From contig CANENS010000003.1 of NCBI GenBank assembly GCA_947428935.1, positions 1 through 64,000 on the forward strand: a DNA stretch of 64,000 bases. The letters are read 5' to 3'. Both the position numbers and the translations under genes were made by a program. A model generated the notes under the pieces. The model was not told where the DNA came from, did not search any database, and worked only from the letters and a program-made list of their open reading frames with translations. Each line of letters begins with the position of its first letter. Positions within the stretch are counted from its first letter, which is position 1. Below, piece after piece: positions 16,960 through 26,548 of this stretch. Source of the stretch: an uncultured Candidatus Saccharibacteria bacterium (lineage in GTDB: Bacteria > Patescibacteriota > Saccharimonadia > Saccharimonadales > Saccharimonadaceae).

Positions 16960-17166
16960 ATATTAATAATATATAATAAAAGTTTGCCTTTACTCTATTC
17001 CGAAGCAACGCAGCTATTACTGAAATGAAATTTCAGATAATATATGGTAAAAGATATAAAGATTTCTATTATAATTAGCACTAAGTATAATTATTTTTGC
17101 ATAACGAACTACCGCCCTAACCATTTTCTATTGAAACCAGTTGCTCTTTTCAGAAATCAATTAATG

Positions 17167-17589
17167 TTATTGTGGCAATTCCTCGCCGACACGAGCCCGA
17201 TTGGCCCAACGATCCGCCAATTCATTATACTCATTCCCTACATGGCCCCGCACCCAAATAATCTTAACATCATTAGCACAATACAACGCATACAATTTTT
17301 GTACTATATCAAGATTTTTAATGGCACCGGTCTTCTTCTTCCAACCACTCTTTTCCCATCCCGGCGCCCACTTTTCCAGAACATCTTTCCAAAATTGCGA
17401 ATCGCTATGAATTTCACAACCTTCTTCCCCTGCATACTCAATCGCGGCCACCATCGCCAACCCTTCCATCCGAATATTAGTGGAATCCTTCTCTCGGCCC
17501 AAAACCACCGGCTTCCCATCTTCGATTACGGCAAAACCACCAGGGCCCGGATTAGGGCTAGCGCTACCATCAGTCCATAAAATCTTCAT
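17167..17589 (-). CDS. rnhA: Ribonuclease HI
   Basis: About 140 residues. Degrades the RNA strand of RNA-DNA hybrids. The four acidic active-site residues fit D in WTDGS, E in RMEGLAM, D in IHSDSQFW and D in ELADRWAN, with the HVG histidine loop before the last. Start is set at ATG 17589 (MKILWTDGS), where AGGAGGG lies at good spacing; the frame extends to 17616 without a ribosome site. Single gene, flanked by cassettes on both sides. Confidence 0.95.
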   Translation of the reverse strand: MKILWTDGSASPNPGPGGFAVIEDGKPVVLGREKDSTNIRMEGLAMVAAIEYAGEEGCEIHSDSQFWKDVLEKWAPGWEKSGWKKKTGAIKNLDIVQKLYALYCANDVKIIWVRGHVGNEYNELADRWANRARVGEELPQ

Positions 17590-17674
17590 AATTCCCTCCT
17601 GCCTATTATAACCCATTTTTATCGATACTGAATTATTTAACTTTCATATCATACCCCTTTCTATTATATTATTG

Positions 17675-17871
17675 CCGTCTAGCTAGGCAGCGGAGGGGGA
17701 AGGCGTACCAGCGATTGCCGTAGTAGCTGGACGGGTAGACGCCAGACGCATCGAAGCGGAGGTTGTACGCATAACGAAGATCAGAAGAATTAGCCCGCGA
17801 CGACCATCCGTAACCGTTGATGCTAGAGTAACTCAAACGACCGTCATTGATAACGACGTACCCGCTGCGAA
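17675..17871 (-). repeat. Variable cassette C4
   Basis: Intact ends (TTCGCAGCGGG, CCTAGCTAG). It encodes RSGYVVINDGRLSYSS ... YNLRFDASGVYPSSYY, then GNRWYAFPLRC. Relative to C2, AAC codons have become TAC, GAC, CGC, AGC and GGC while third bases stay C. It forms a tandem pair with C5, 31 bp apart. Confidence 0.93.
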
Positions 17872-17902
17872 GCGCTGCTACTTTTGCTTACGGCTATTAT
17901 TA

Positions 17903-18093
17903 CTGTCTAGCTAGGCAGCGGAGGGGGAAAGCGTTATAGCGATTGCCGTTGAGGGCCGGGTAGACACCAGACGTATCGAAAGCGAGGTAGTATGCAGAAC
18001 GAACACCAGAACTAGCCCGTGATGACCAGTCATAATCGAAAATGCCGGAATTCCTCAAACGGCTCATGTTGATATTGATGAACCCGCTGCGAA
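17903..18093 (-). repeat. Variable cassette C5
   Basis: Intact ends. It encodes RSGFININMSRLRNSG ... YYLAFDTSGVYPALNG, then NRYNAFPLRC. In tandem upstream of C4 in the same orientation. It is open from RSG to the stop, with no upstream gene body. Confidence 0.93.
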
Positions 18094-18353
18094 AACTGGA
18101 GAAATCGAGAAAAAAGAAAGTTTACTTTCTTTTTTGAGGCGACGCTCAGTTTTCTAGATTTTTCTTTCAGAAAAATTTAGAGCAAAGAAGTAGCTGTAGA
18201 ACTTTCAAACGTTACAACGTCGAGAATAACACAAGCCATGATAGTAGTATCCTTCGTTATAACTTTTTGAAGAAAGACAAACCTGCGGCACGAAGCAGTC
18301 ACGTCTCCGGGGCAGAACTCCGAAAGACAAAACCCGAACAATAATTCAACACA
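18094..18353. other. Intergenic region with a long AT-rich hairpin
   Basis: AAAAAAGAAAGT/ACTTTCTTTTTT at 18112-18137 is a terminator-like hairpin able to act on both strands. The rest shows no gene. It separates cassette C5 from the end of the tlyA-like gene. Confidence 0.55.
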
Positions 18354-18941
18354 TCATCGTCCAGAATTCCGAACCCTTCGCAACCAATAGAACTTCTCTC
18401 GATTACCGCCACGCTTCCCCACCAACTCATTATCGCGCTTTCCTAAAATCACAAAATTATTTCTTCGCAACCAATGTTCAAAATCGTGTATAATCTCCCG
18501 ACGCATTTTTTCGTTTTTGACAACACCATTCATTAATTGCCTTGAATTGGCCTCAAACTGTGGCTTCAACATCACCAAAAAATCCGCCCGCTTTCCAACC
18601 AAACTTTTTGCTTTTAGTAAAACTTCCCTTAAACTCACAAAAGATACATCCGCCAATACCACATCAATATACGGCAAATCCTTCGCTCTAACCGAAAAAA
18701 TATCCGTTTTCTCGCGCAAATCAATTCTAGAATCAAATCGCAACGGTACTTTCATTTGCCCAGTACCCTTCTCGATCGCTACCACTTTCTTTGCGCCTAA
18801 CCGTAAAGTCAACTCAGTAAAACCACCAGTCGAAGAACCGATATCAAGCACCGTCTTTCCGCCAAACTCAAAACCAAACGCTCGCACCGCCTCATAAAGC
18901 TTCAATTCTGCTCGACCAACAACGTCCCCATCTTTCACCAT
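18354..18941 (-). CDS. TlyA-like rRNA 2'-O-methyltransferase, S4-less form
   Basis: 195 residues with the FtsJ/RrmJ Rossmann core: SAM motif VLDIGSSTGGFTE (about 34-46), then the K-D-K type residues in VLADVSFVSL and MLKPQFEAN. It probably methylates rRNA ribose. TlyA proteins normally carry an N-terminal S4 RNA-binding domain. Here the frame opens at MVKDGDVVGRAELKL, only the linker, so the S4 domain is absent. The preceding efp lies 39 bp upstream on the same strand. Confidence 0.8.
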   Translation of the reverse strand: MVKDGDVVGRAELKLYEAVRAFGFEFGGKTVLDIGSSTGGFTELTLRLGAKKVVAIEKGTGQMKVPLRFDSRIDLREKTDIFSVRAKDLPYIDVVLADVSFVSLREVLLKAKSLVGKRADFLVMLKPQFEANSRQLMNGVVKNEKMRREIIHDFEHWLRRNNFVILGKRDNELVGKRGGNREKFYWLRRVRNSGR

Positions 18942-18980
18942 ACTATTAGCATAGCATTAATTGAAAGTAAAATCAAATCT

Positions 18981-19541
18981 CTACTTTTGGCGCTCGCGGT
19001 AGGCCCGCGTTTCTGTATCAACACTCACGACATCGCCCTCCTTAATAAAGGCTGGCACTTTGATCACTACACCAGTTTCAAGCGTCGCATCCTTCTGCAC
19101 TGAACTGGTCGTATCCCCCTTTACCGCATTCTCCGTATAAGTCACCTTCAACCAGATATTTTTCGGTAAAACTAGGTTAATCGGCATGCCATTATAAAAC
19201 TGGATCTCCATCTCGTCACCATCACGCATAAAATCCTTGGCCTCACCCACCAAATCAACACCCAACTCATACTGCTCAAAACTTTCCGGATCCATGAAAT
19301 AAAATTTCTCATCATCACGATAAAGATACTGAACTTTTTTCGTATTCACTTCCGCCGGTTCAATTTTTTCCTGGCCTTTAAAAGTCTTTGGTAAAAGCGC
19401 GCCGGTAATCAAATTTTTTACTTTCACGTTCACAATCGATCCCCCACGCCCCATCACTTTCTGCGAATATTCAACTACCTTATACGGCTGCCCATCTAGT
19501 GTAATCAACACATTCTTTTTTAAATCGGTTGGTCCATACAC
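18981..19541 (-). CDS. efp: Translation elongation factor P
   Basis: 186 residues, the full three-domain length. EF-P relieves ribosomes stalled on proline runs. The tip of the first KOW-like domain reads VMGRGGSIVNVK, with Arg at position 32 where most bacteria have Lys. Arg32 is typical of EF-P rhamnosylated by EarP in some Proteobacteria; no EarP gene is in this window. The C-terminal OB domains (TLETGVVIKVPAFI; IKEGDVVSVDTETRAYRER) are intact. Confidence 0.96.
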   Translation of the reverse strand: MYGPTDLKKNVLITLDGQPYKVVEYSQKVMGRGGSIVNVKVKNLITGALLPKTFKGQEKIEPAEVNTKKVQYLYRDDEKFYFMDPESFEQYELGVDLVGEAKDFMRDGDEMEIQFYNGMPINLVLPKNIWLKVTYTENAVKGDTTSSVQKDATLETGVVIKVPAFIKEGDVVSVDTETRAYRERQK

Positions 19542-19722
19542 AATATTTTCTCCTCTTATACTATCCCCTTACTCCCCCACCGCTAGAACCCTTTGTTTCA
19601 TGTGGACTGCTGCAAAACGACAGAGCAAAAGAATGAGCCATACTTAGACACGGTAAGCAAGTAACACATCCGTCATATACAGTAGGAGCCGCTCAACAAA
19701 GGCGTCTTAGCTAACAGATCCT

Positions 19723-19920
19723 CTATCGCTCGGCCACAAACGGCAAAAGCGCCAAATGTCGAGCGCGCTTCACTGCCACCGCTAGCTGCCTCTGCTGCTT
19801 AGCAGTCAGACCAGTCTTCGAAATCGGCTCAATCCGCCCATACACATCAATGTAACGCTGTAAAGCCTTAACATCGCGATAATCAAAATACAATCCTGGA
19901 TTACTCTTAATTTTTCTCAT
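19723..19920 (-). CDS. rpsR: 30S ribosomal protein S18
   Basis: 65 residues with the S18 core ([44 protein letters not shown]). It lacks the N-terminal extension and any zinc-type Cys. Third gene of rpsF-ssb-rpsR, the standard bacterial order, 25 bp after ssb. Confidence 0.97.
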   Translation of the reverse strand: MRKIKSNPGLYFDYRDVKALQRYIDVYGRIEPISKTGLTAKQQRQLAVAVKRARHLALLPFVAER

Positions 19921-19945
19921 TTTTAACTCTCCCTATATTTTTCCT

Positions 19946-20416
19946 TTAGAATGGAATATCATCCAAATTAATTTGATCCTCTGGCATATCATCAGGTACG
20001 ATGTCATCAACTCCATCCGACGGCGCAGTATCTACCGTATCCGCCTTAGAAGGTGCGGAATTAGCGCCACCGCCCCCACCATTACCACTACCAATGAACG
20101 AAAAATCTTCTACCACAATCTCGGTACGCGAGCGACGCTGACCAGTATTTTTATCTTCCCAACTGCGCTGTTCTAATCTGCCAGAAACCAAAATGCCCGA
20201 ACCTTTTCGCACATATTGCGAGATAATCTCACCAGAACGCCCCCAAGCCACGCATTCGATAAACGAAACCTGCTCTTGCTGATTCCCGCTACCATCTTTG
20301 TAACTTCGGTTCACCGCAATCGAAAAGCTACAAACTTGCGTCCCACTTGCCGTAGATCGCAACTCTGGATCGCGCGTTACGTTCCCTGCTACAATCGCTT
20401 TAGAAAAGCCCCGCAT
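19946..20416 (-). CDS. ssb: Single-stranded DNA-binding protein
   Basis: 156 residues. The OB fold at 1-105 has the usual landmarks (VAGNVTRDPELR; VSFIECVAWGR; GILVSGRLEQRSWEDK). A Gly-rich linker and the acidic tip DDIPF, which recruits partner proteins, follow. The start overlaps the rpsF stop by 1 bp. Confidence 0.97.
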   Translation of the reverse strand: MRGFSKAIVAGNVTRDPELRSTASGTQVCSFSIAVNRSYKDGSGNQQEQVSFIECVAWGRSGEIISQYVRKGSGILVSGRLEQRSWEDKNTGQRRSRTEIVVEDFSFIGSGNGGGGGANSAPSKADTVDTAPSDGVDDIVPDDMPEDQINLDDIPF

Positions 20417-20784
20417 TATTTCTCCTCCTCTTTTTCCGCTGTAGCTTCTTGCTCACGCCGAGCTTCCCAAGCTGCCTTCTGCGCCTCATACTTCAACTTT
20501 CGTTCATCAACCGTCACCAACAAGAAACGCAAAACCTCGTCCGTAATATTAAGAACATTTTGAATCTTCGCAGGAGCCTCTGGCGGCAAAGACAACTCAT
20601 AAAAATAATAAACCGCAAAATCCTGCTTCTTAATAGGATAAGCCAAACGCTTCTTCCCGTCATTAGTGACTTTCGTAATCGTACCACCGTTCTTTTCGAT
20701 CAATTCTTTGATTTTATTCGTGGCAGGCTCTATGTCCATCTCCAAATCTGGATGAATCAGAACCGATAGTTCGTAATTTTTCAT
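20416..20784 (-). CDS. rpsF: 30S ribosomal protein S6
   Basis: 122 residues with the S6 pattern (YELSVLIHPDLE; KKRLAYPIKKQDFAVYYFYEL) and a charged C-terminal extension rich in Glu and Lys. First gene of rpsF-ssb-rpsR. Confidence 0.96.
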   Translation of the reverse strand: MKNYELSVLIHPDLEMDIEPATNKIKELIEKNGGTITKVTNDGKKRLAYPIKKQDFAVYYFYELSLPPEAPAKIQNVLNITDEVLRFLLVTVDERKLKYEAQKAAWEARREQEATAEKEEEK

Positions 20785-20975
20785 TACATCAACTCCTTTG
20801 GTTTAATAGCGAGCACGTTTCTCTCCATACTTCTCCTGCTCGCTGAGCTAATAACATTTTCATTTTAGCATAGCTAAATCAAGTTTACAAGCGTTTTCTA
20901 CAATATTTTTGCATATCATAAATTCTCGAATATTCTACTAGACAAAACCAAAATTCAATATATTAGTCCCGTCAA

Positions 20976-21003
20976 AAAACCGAACATAAGTCCGGTTTTT
21001 TGT
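20976..21003. terminator. Terminator-like hairpin upstream of rpsF
   Basis: AAAAAACCG(A)AC...GTCCGGTTTTTT pairs with A and T flanks. It separates the 84-residue gene from the rpsF transcript on the minus strand. Confidence 0.7.
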
Positions 21004-21076
21004 TATTTTTACATGGGTTTTCCTTACATTATATTTTTATAATTTCGAAAATTCTCAATGATTGTTAGATTAAAGA

Positions 21077-21331
21077 TTAGCTAACTAGCGTTAACATTCG
21101 TTTACGCACATATTTTCCTCTTAACAGTTTTTGCATCGTTACTGAGGTTTGCTTACTGCGCCCCCGCTTACGCCTACTCTCATCTTTATTCGAAGATCCA
21201 ATCAGCTGAAAGTCGCGCCAATCCACTGTTCGATTCGCCCGAGCGTATTTCGCATTACTAATATCGAGAACTTTCGCGCCAGTCATCACATAGGCATACT
21301 CCTCTCGTCTTTTTTGATGTTTTTTGTTCAT
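21077..21331 (-). CDS. Small basic hypothetical protein, 84 aa
   Basis: Rich in Arg and Lys at both ends (MNKKHQKRREE; RRKRGRSKQ; GKYVRKR). The composition suggests nucleic acid or ribosome binding. No family recognised; it is not bS21. The ATG follows AAGGGACA with good spacing. It lies upstream of rpsF but is separated by a hairpin. Confidence 0.6.
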   Translation of the reverse strand: MNKKHQKRREEYAYVMTGAKVLDISNAKYARANRTVDWRDFQLIGSSNKDESRRKRGRSKQTSVTMQKLLRGKYVRKRMLTLVS

Positions 21332-21379
21332 TTTTTGTCCCTTTATTTTTATTTTTGTTTTACTCTGGTCTACCCCAAA

Positions 21380-22285
21380 GGATATAACTGAGGTCTACTG
21401 AAATAGGAACTGTAGAATAGAGTATTATGATGATTTTTGCGATCCCGCGCTCGCAAATTTTCGTCCGATCTTTCCACTTATGCTTTATAGCATACTTTCA
21501 CGTTCACTTAGACCGTGTCATTAAGCGGAATTACGACGCCTATTTATATCCCGAATAATTTGCCTCTAGCACTTAACCACCTCGGACAGTATATTGGACA
21601 ATTTTCCTGGCCAGTTCGAATGCAAGTTATCCGCAAATCAAATAGGTTTTTATTCTGACTTCCCCATGTCATGGTGTCTATTTTCGCTAAGTTACTCCTT
21701 TCTTTGCCACCCTTTTGTTGTTTACATTCCATTTTTGGGTATTTTTATGTTTTAATATTGTTTGTTAGATGTTTTTATTTATTCTCTAACTACTTCCCAT
21801 GTTAGCACACATCACCAAAAAAGTCAATACCTTTTATGATAAATAATTCAAAAAAGTCAACTTTACAGAGATAAAAACCAAGAAAATCTTCTAGAATCTC
21901 TAGAATATATCAACGAACGACTTTAAAAAAGCTGTTAACAAATCCTCTGGCCTAATCAAAAACTTTTAGACCACTAGAAACCGCCCTCACGAGAGGACGG
22001 CCCAGTACATTAATCGTAACAGGCTCCCAAAAACATTCCCTTTTCCAAACAAAATCTATACCGCCAAAGTAACACAAGACATCTAAACACACAGATCACA
22101 TACCTAGATATAGAGTTGCAGAAAAGCTAACCCCGCGAACATCAAACTGTTCTGAATATTCAAACCCAAAACCTCATTAGCAAACGAAGCGCTAACAGTC
22201 ACCATCTATTTTCCCAATTCTACTTTGACCTGCCCAGAGATAATACATCTTCTCTCTGGGTTTCCAACAGATGTCGCTAAATTGG
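21380..22285. other. 900-bp stretch without a supported gene
   Basis: A 62-codon frame at 21544-21732 (minus) has no ribosome site and unconvincing composition. Two hairpins are visible: CCGCCCTC/GAGAGGACGG near 21982-22002 and CCCAGAGA/TCTCTGGG at 22232-22262, the latter just past the end of ftsK. No RNA gene recognised. Confidence 0.5.
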
Positions 22286-24676
22286 CTAAACTTGAGTATC
22301 CTCACCGCCCGCGCTAGTCAGTTGTTCAAACTCCTCCATGGAAGAAATTAAAACTTCCCGCGGCTTATGCCCATTGGCTGGCCCAATCACGCCAATCTCT
22401 TCCAGCCAAATCGCCAACCCAGAGACAAAGCCATGTCCCTTTCCCAGCCATGTTTGCAAGGATGCCGTCGAAAATTTACCATTTTTCAATGTAATTTCAA
22501 TCGCCCGCCGCACAATTGGGTCATTAGGATTGTACCTGCGCCCCAAATCGCCGATCGCACCGCCAGCAGCTGGCCCCACACCCTTCACCGAAACCGGCTG
22601 TGCAATCACCTCCTTATTATAATCGGGACCACGCTGCGCACGTAAGAAGTCCGCCACCGCTGCAATCTCCTTATCATCCACATAAGCGCTTTGCACCCGC
22701 CTGGGTTTACCACCCATCTCCGTTGTCAGCATAATCATATCACCCATACCCAGAAGCTTCTCCGCACCACTCATGCCCAACGCTACCGAAGATTCCGTAA
22801 AGTTCGTCACCTTACAAACAATGCGCGAAGGCACATTACTCTTAATCAAACCAGTAATCACCTGCACTTTCGGACTCTGAGTCGCCAAAACCAAATGCAC
22901 ACCAGCCGCACGACCTTTCTGCGCAATTCGCACAATCGGCATTTCAAGATCCTTTCCAGCCTGCATCATCAAATCAGCCATCTCATCGATAATTACAACA
23001 ATATATGGCATCTTCCCGCCAGCATCAGGCTTTTTCTCCTTGTCTTCACCTTCGCTATTAGCATCCGTCACCGCAATTTTTTTCGCCGCATTTGCCATTT
23101 TGGCATTATAATCATCAATTTTCTTCACCCGTTCTTTCGCGAACAAAGAGTAACGCCGCTCCATCTCATTCACCGCCCAATTCATGGCCGAAAGCGACTT
23201 TTCCACCGTCGTGATCACGGGTGTCAAAAGATGCGGAATATCCTCATATGGCGCCATCTCGACCTGTTTCGGATCGATCATGATCAACTTTAAATCACTG
23301 GGCGAGTTTCGATATAGCAGCGACATAATCAATGCATTCGACATCACCGATTTACCGGAACCAGTGGTACCAGCGACTAAAAGATGTGGCATTTTCGCAA
23401 GATCCGCCACTACGCCCTTACCAGAAATGTCCTTCCCCACCACAAACGAAAGCGGTGATTTTGCATTTGTCCATTCCTTACTTTCCAAAATCCCGCGCAA
23501 GCCAACACTGGCCGCCCGCGCATTCGGCACTTCTACACCAACCAACCGCGTCCCAGGGATCGGTGCTTCTATACGAATTTGCCCATCCACCGCCAAATTC
23601 AAAGCTAACTCCTTATCATGCGAGGTAATTTTCGTCAACGAAACCCCCGAAGGCGGTCGCATCGTGTACTGCGTAATCCTCGGGCCAACATTGGCTCCTT
23701 CCATCTCTACATTCACCCCAAAATCCGCCAAAGTCTCCTGAATAATGTGTGCATTTTGCTTGCAATCTCCCGGATCCGCCGAAGATTGCTTCTTGCTCAG
23801 AATCGAAAGTGATGGTAATTTCCAATTCTCGTCCGTCGCCGAGATCAAAGCCTGCGGTTCAGACGGCGCAGCTGTTTCAGCCGCACTAGCAGCAACCTTC
23901 TCGGCAGCTACATCTGGAGTAGGCTTCATCGTATGTACCTTCAAATCCTTCAAACCTCGACGACCCAATCGTGCACCTAATTTCGGTTTAGCCTTCTCGC
24001 CTTCACCCTCGACAGCACCCATGTTGATCTTCAATTCCTTTTCGTCGTCGTCGGCTTTCAGTTCTTTTTTGACGCGAGCCGGCGCTTTCTTGGTATTTTT
24101 CGCATCCTCCTCATCTTTCTCCGTAGTGCAAAACATCGCCGCAATCGCCTTGAACACCGTCACTGGATTCGTCTGCAATATAAAAGTGCCTGTCACAAAG
24201 ATCAAGGCTACGTAAATCACTATTACTACGCTCGGATCCAAAATCTGCGTCGCCACTTCGTTCATCCAAGCTCCGACCGCCCCACCAGTCGCTTCCTCCG
24301 CCCCGATCGACGGGATCCCGGCAATCCCCGCAATCCAAAAAATCATCAAAAACGACGACAGCCACATCGCCCCCGGCAAACGATTATTCTCACTCTGCAG
24401 AATCTTCACCGCTAACCAAACTAACAATACTGGAAAAGTATATTCAGCGTAGCCAATCGCCTGATACATGAAATCGTTAATAGTATTTAAAACTGGACCA
24501 CCGTCGCCCAGCCAACCGAAAATCAGAATCACAGCCAGCACTAACATTAAAATCGCCTTCATCTGGCGCCAAAAACCGCCCGGCAATTCATGCTCCGGCA
24601 CCTTATTCTTACGCGTACTCTTTTTTCTCGCCGACGTGCTCTTTTTCTTCGCCGGGGTTGACCTCCGATTTGCCAT
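22286..24676 (-). CDS. ftsK: DNA translocase FtsK/SpoIIIE
   Basis: About 796 residues. A basic N-terminus (MANRRSTPAKKK) and four membrane segments in the first 185 residues are followed by a charged linker and the motor: Walker A AGTTGSGKSVMS, Walker B VVIIDEMADLMM and the FtsK signature QRPS-like ATQSPKVQVITGLIK. The C-terminal gamma winged helix (NDPIVRRAIEITLKNGKFS) would read polar KOPS sites. It segregates chromosomes at division together with Xer. Start is set at 24676, 9 nt after a TATAAT box; the frame to 24724 lies across that promoter. Confidence 0.96.
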   Translation of the reverse strand: MANRRSTPAKKKSTSARKKSTRKNKVPEHELPGGFWRQMKAILMLVLAVILIFGWLGDGGPVLNTINDFMYQAIGYAEYTFPVLLVWLAVKILQSENNRLPGAMWLSSFLMIFWIAGIAGIPSIGAEEATGGAVGAWMNEVATQILDPSVVIVIYVALIFVTGTFILQTNPVTVFKAIAAMFCTTEKDEEDAKNTKKAPARVKKELKADDDEKELKINMGAVEGEGEKAKPKLGARLGRRGLKDLKVHTMKPTPDVAAEKVAASAAETAAPSEPQALISATDENWKLPSLSILSKKQSSADPGDCKQNAHIIQETLADFGVNVEMEGANVGPRITQYTMRPPSGVSLTKITSHDKELALNLAVDGQIRIEAPIPGTRLVGVEVPNARAASVGLRGILESKEWTNAKSPLSFVVGKDISGKGVVADLAKMPHLLVAGTTGSGKSVMSNALIMSLLYRNSPSDLKLIMIDPKQVEMAPYEDIPHLLTPVITTVEKSLSAMNWAVNEMERRYSLFAKERVKKIDDYNAKMANAAKKIAVTDANSEGEDKEKKPDAGGKMPYIVVIIDEMADLMMQAGKDLEMPIVRIAQKGRAAGVHLVLATQSPKVQVITGLIKSNVPSRIVCKVTNFTESSVALGMSGAEKLLGMGDMIMLTTEMGGKPRRVQSAYVDDKEIAAVADFLRAQRGPDYNKEVIAQPVSVKGVGPAAGGAIGDLGRRYNPNDPIVRRAIEITLKNGKFSTASLQTWLGKGHGFVSGLAIWLEEIGVIGPANGHKPREVLISSMEEFEQLTSAGGEDTQV

Positions 24677-24685
24677 ATATTCTAT

Positions 24686-24691
24686 ATTATA
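24686..24691 (-). promoter_or_regulatory. -10 box for ftsK
   Basis: TATAAT on the minus strand, 9 nt before the chosen ATG. No Shine-Dalgarno sequence is present. Confidence 0.55.
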
Positions 24692-24774
24692 CACATTTTC
24701 CATTTTCTGCCAAGGACAGCTCAAATTTTCAAACCTACTATTATACGATTGTAATTATAGCAAAAAACCAAGAG

Positions 24775-25551
24775 CTAAATCGCGGCACCATCACATACAT
24801 TCTCGACCTTAATTTGGTATCGATCAAGATCAATCATCGTTTCATTCTCCAACCATTCTCTACCCATTTTTTCATATTCTTTTGCCAAATCTTGATCATC
24901 GCAGGTCCAGAGTGTCAAAACAATCGTTTCATCACCGTCCTGTCTCACTACAAAAGTCGCACCCCCTTCTTCAGTACGATCCGTATAAGGCAGGTAATTC
25001 TCCGCCTTCGCCGCCTGTTCTGAACTCAGCGGTGTCGGTTCCTTACAGTCAAAATTCTCATAGATCTTTTGATCATCCTTCACGCACTTTAGCGCCACAA
25101 AATTCTCGAATTCCGCCTCACTATCAATCCCTCCCCAAACCAAATAGACTTCATAACTCTGCTGGACCTCGGCAATATCCACAATAAACCGGCTAGTGTA
25201 TTGATTCGGCGCCAACGTACTCTGTTCATAACTTCCCTCGCGAATCAAACCCCCAAAATACGGCGGCTTTTTTACTCCATTCTCGCGCATCGCCGAATTG
25301 AGTGCCGTGTACATTTCTTCGCGTGCACCAAAATCCATGTAAGAAGCATAGTCCGAAACATTGTCGACATAGGTCATATTTTTGTCGTAATGATAGCCTT
25401 GATTACGAATTACGGTAGCACTGACAATAACAATAACTACTAAAGCAATGGCACCAATGATGGTAATAAAGAGGATATTTAGGCGACCGTAATTATCGCG
25501 CAAGCGGAAGAAATTACGCAGGTTTGGGGGTGTTTTAGTCCTGGGGTTCAT
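24775..25551 (-). CDS. Anchored hypothetical protein, 258 aa
   Basis: A short basic lead, one membrane helix at about 27-50 and an extracytoplasmic domain of mixed content with two Cys-containing segments (CVKDDQ; FDCKEPT; WTCDDQD; VENVCDG). No family recognised. It starts 1 bp after the preceding gene and probably forms one operon with the 331-residue protein and the large wall hydrolase. Confidence 0.8.
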   Translation of the reverse strand: MNPRTKTPPNLRNFFRLRDNYGRLNILFITIIGAIALVVIVIVSATVIRNQGYHYDKNMTYVDNVSDYASYMDFGAREEMYTALNSAMRENGVKKPPYFGGLIREGSYEQSTLAPNQYTSRFIVDIAEVQQSYEVYLVWGGIDSEAEFENFVALKCVKDDQKIYENFDCKEPTPLSSEQAAKAENYLPYTDRTEEGGATFVVRQDGDETIVLTLWTCDDQDLAKEYEKMGREWLENETMIDLDRYQIKVENVCDGAAI

Positions 25552-25552
25552 T

Positions 25553-26548
25553 TTAAATTCCGTATGCTCCTGGCGTTATAGTGGGTGTTGGTGGATTCAT
25601 CTCATTCAGACTATTAAGAATATCGAGTGGGACATCCGGCGTATTATAAATAGTAGCAATTGGGGCTGGTGCGCCAACGAGTTTCCAAGAGTCACCATTT
25701 GCTTTCAGGACTACGCGATAAGTAGTGCCCACGGTGTATTCTGTTGCGTTAACCGATAAAATTGTATAGTAGTGGCCATCTTTTTCTTGACCCGGTCGTA
25801 TAATTAGATTTGGTATCGTAGAATACCCCTTTTTGAGAAAAAGTTCGGGATTTTTTTCATTATTGTCTTGCCAGACATCTTTGAACGGATCAGAAAAATT
25901 TTCGGATATAAATAAATCTATGCGATATTCCGCCAATGGTTTGTTAGTTTCTTCTGCGAAAGTTTTAAGTTTTTCTACTGCACTGTCATATATGCTTGGA
26001 ATAAGGACTTTTACAGTTAACGTATAATCTCTTTCCCCAGAATTAATTAGATAGCCCAAAGTGTACAATGAATTTTTATACGGTAACTTCTGTAAAATCG
26101 GATACTCCGCATTGATTTTTTCCCCCTCCTCTGCAAGAACTTGCCCCGCAATTCCTTCGATTTCCAGAAATTGCTGCTGGAGATCACCATTCATCAGCTC
26201 TTCCCCCTTAGCAGTCGCCGGATTTAGCGAGCCATATATATATTTCGTATTTTCATCTACCTGTACCTTGGTCGAAAATTCCTCAAATTCTGGCGCCCAA
26301 ACTCTCACTTCATACTCTCCCGGCTCCAAATAACGCGTCGAGGGATTCTTCACCTTCTTTCCATTCAACTCCACCTCTGCATAATGCGGCGCATAAACCA
26401 CCTCAACTTTTACCTTCCCAGCGTGCAAAATCGCGGGAATTATAACAGCTGTTATTATAACAAGCGTTATAATAACAGCTGTTATAATTCCCGCCTTCAC
26501 CACCGTACGCCTTTTCTGATTGTAGTCTGGATAATAATCCGGTTTCAT
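25553..26548 (-). CDS. Anchored protein with a PEGA-like domain, 331 aa
   Basis: An N-terminal membrane helix of Ile/Val/Thr/Ala repeats (residues 19-41) precedes a beta domain at about 45-105 (AEVELNGKKVKNPSTRYLEPGEYEVRVWAPEF). The x-V-x-LNGK...L-x-PGEY-x-V-x-V pattern is that of PEGA domains, which are surface modules. The C-terminal part is unrecognised. The membrane helix is encoded by a perfect 62-bp hairpin (26433-26494). It sits directly between the wall hydrolase and the 258-residue protein. Confidence 0.75.
   Translation of the reverse strand: MKPDYYPDYNQKRRTVVKAGIITAVIITLVIITAVIIPAILHAGKVKVEVVYAPHYAEVELNGKKVKNPSTRYLEPGEYEVRVWAPEFEEFSTKVQVDENTKYIYGSLNPATAKGEELMNGDLQQQFLEIEGIAGQVLAEEGEKINAEYPILQKLPYKNSLYTLGYLINSGERDYTLTVKVLIPSIYDSAVEKLKTFAEETNKPLAEYRIDLFISENFSDPFKDVWQDNNEKNPELFLKKGYSTIPNLIIRPGQEKDGHYYTILSVNATEYTVGTTYRVVLKANGDSWKLVGAPAPIATIYNTPDVPLDILNSLNEMNPPTPTITPGAYGI
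26433..26494. repeat. Perfect 29-bp inverted repeat inside a coding region
   Basis: Two arms of 29 bp, each running GCGGGAATTATAAC, AGCTG, TTATTATAAC, are exact reverse complements around a 4-base AAGC loop. Each arm itself contains the palindrome AACAGCTGTT. It lies wholly inside the gene starting at 26548 and encodes the Ile/Val/Thr/Ala membrane helix. Confidence 0.95.

Noticed and set aside
21544-21732. 62-codon frame on the minus strand
   Set aside because: No ribosome site, no promoter at the right place, and composition unlike a folded protein.
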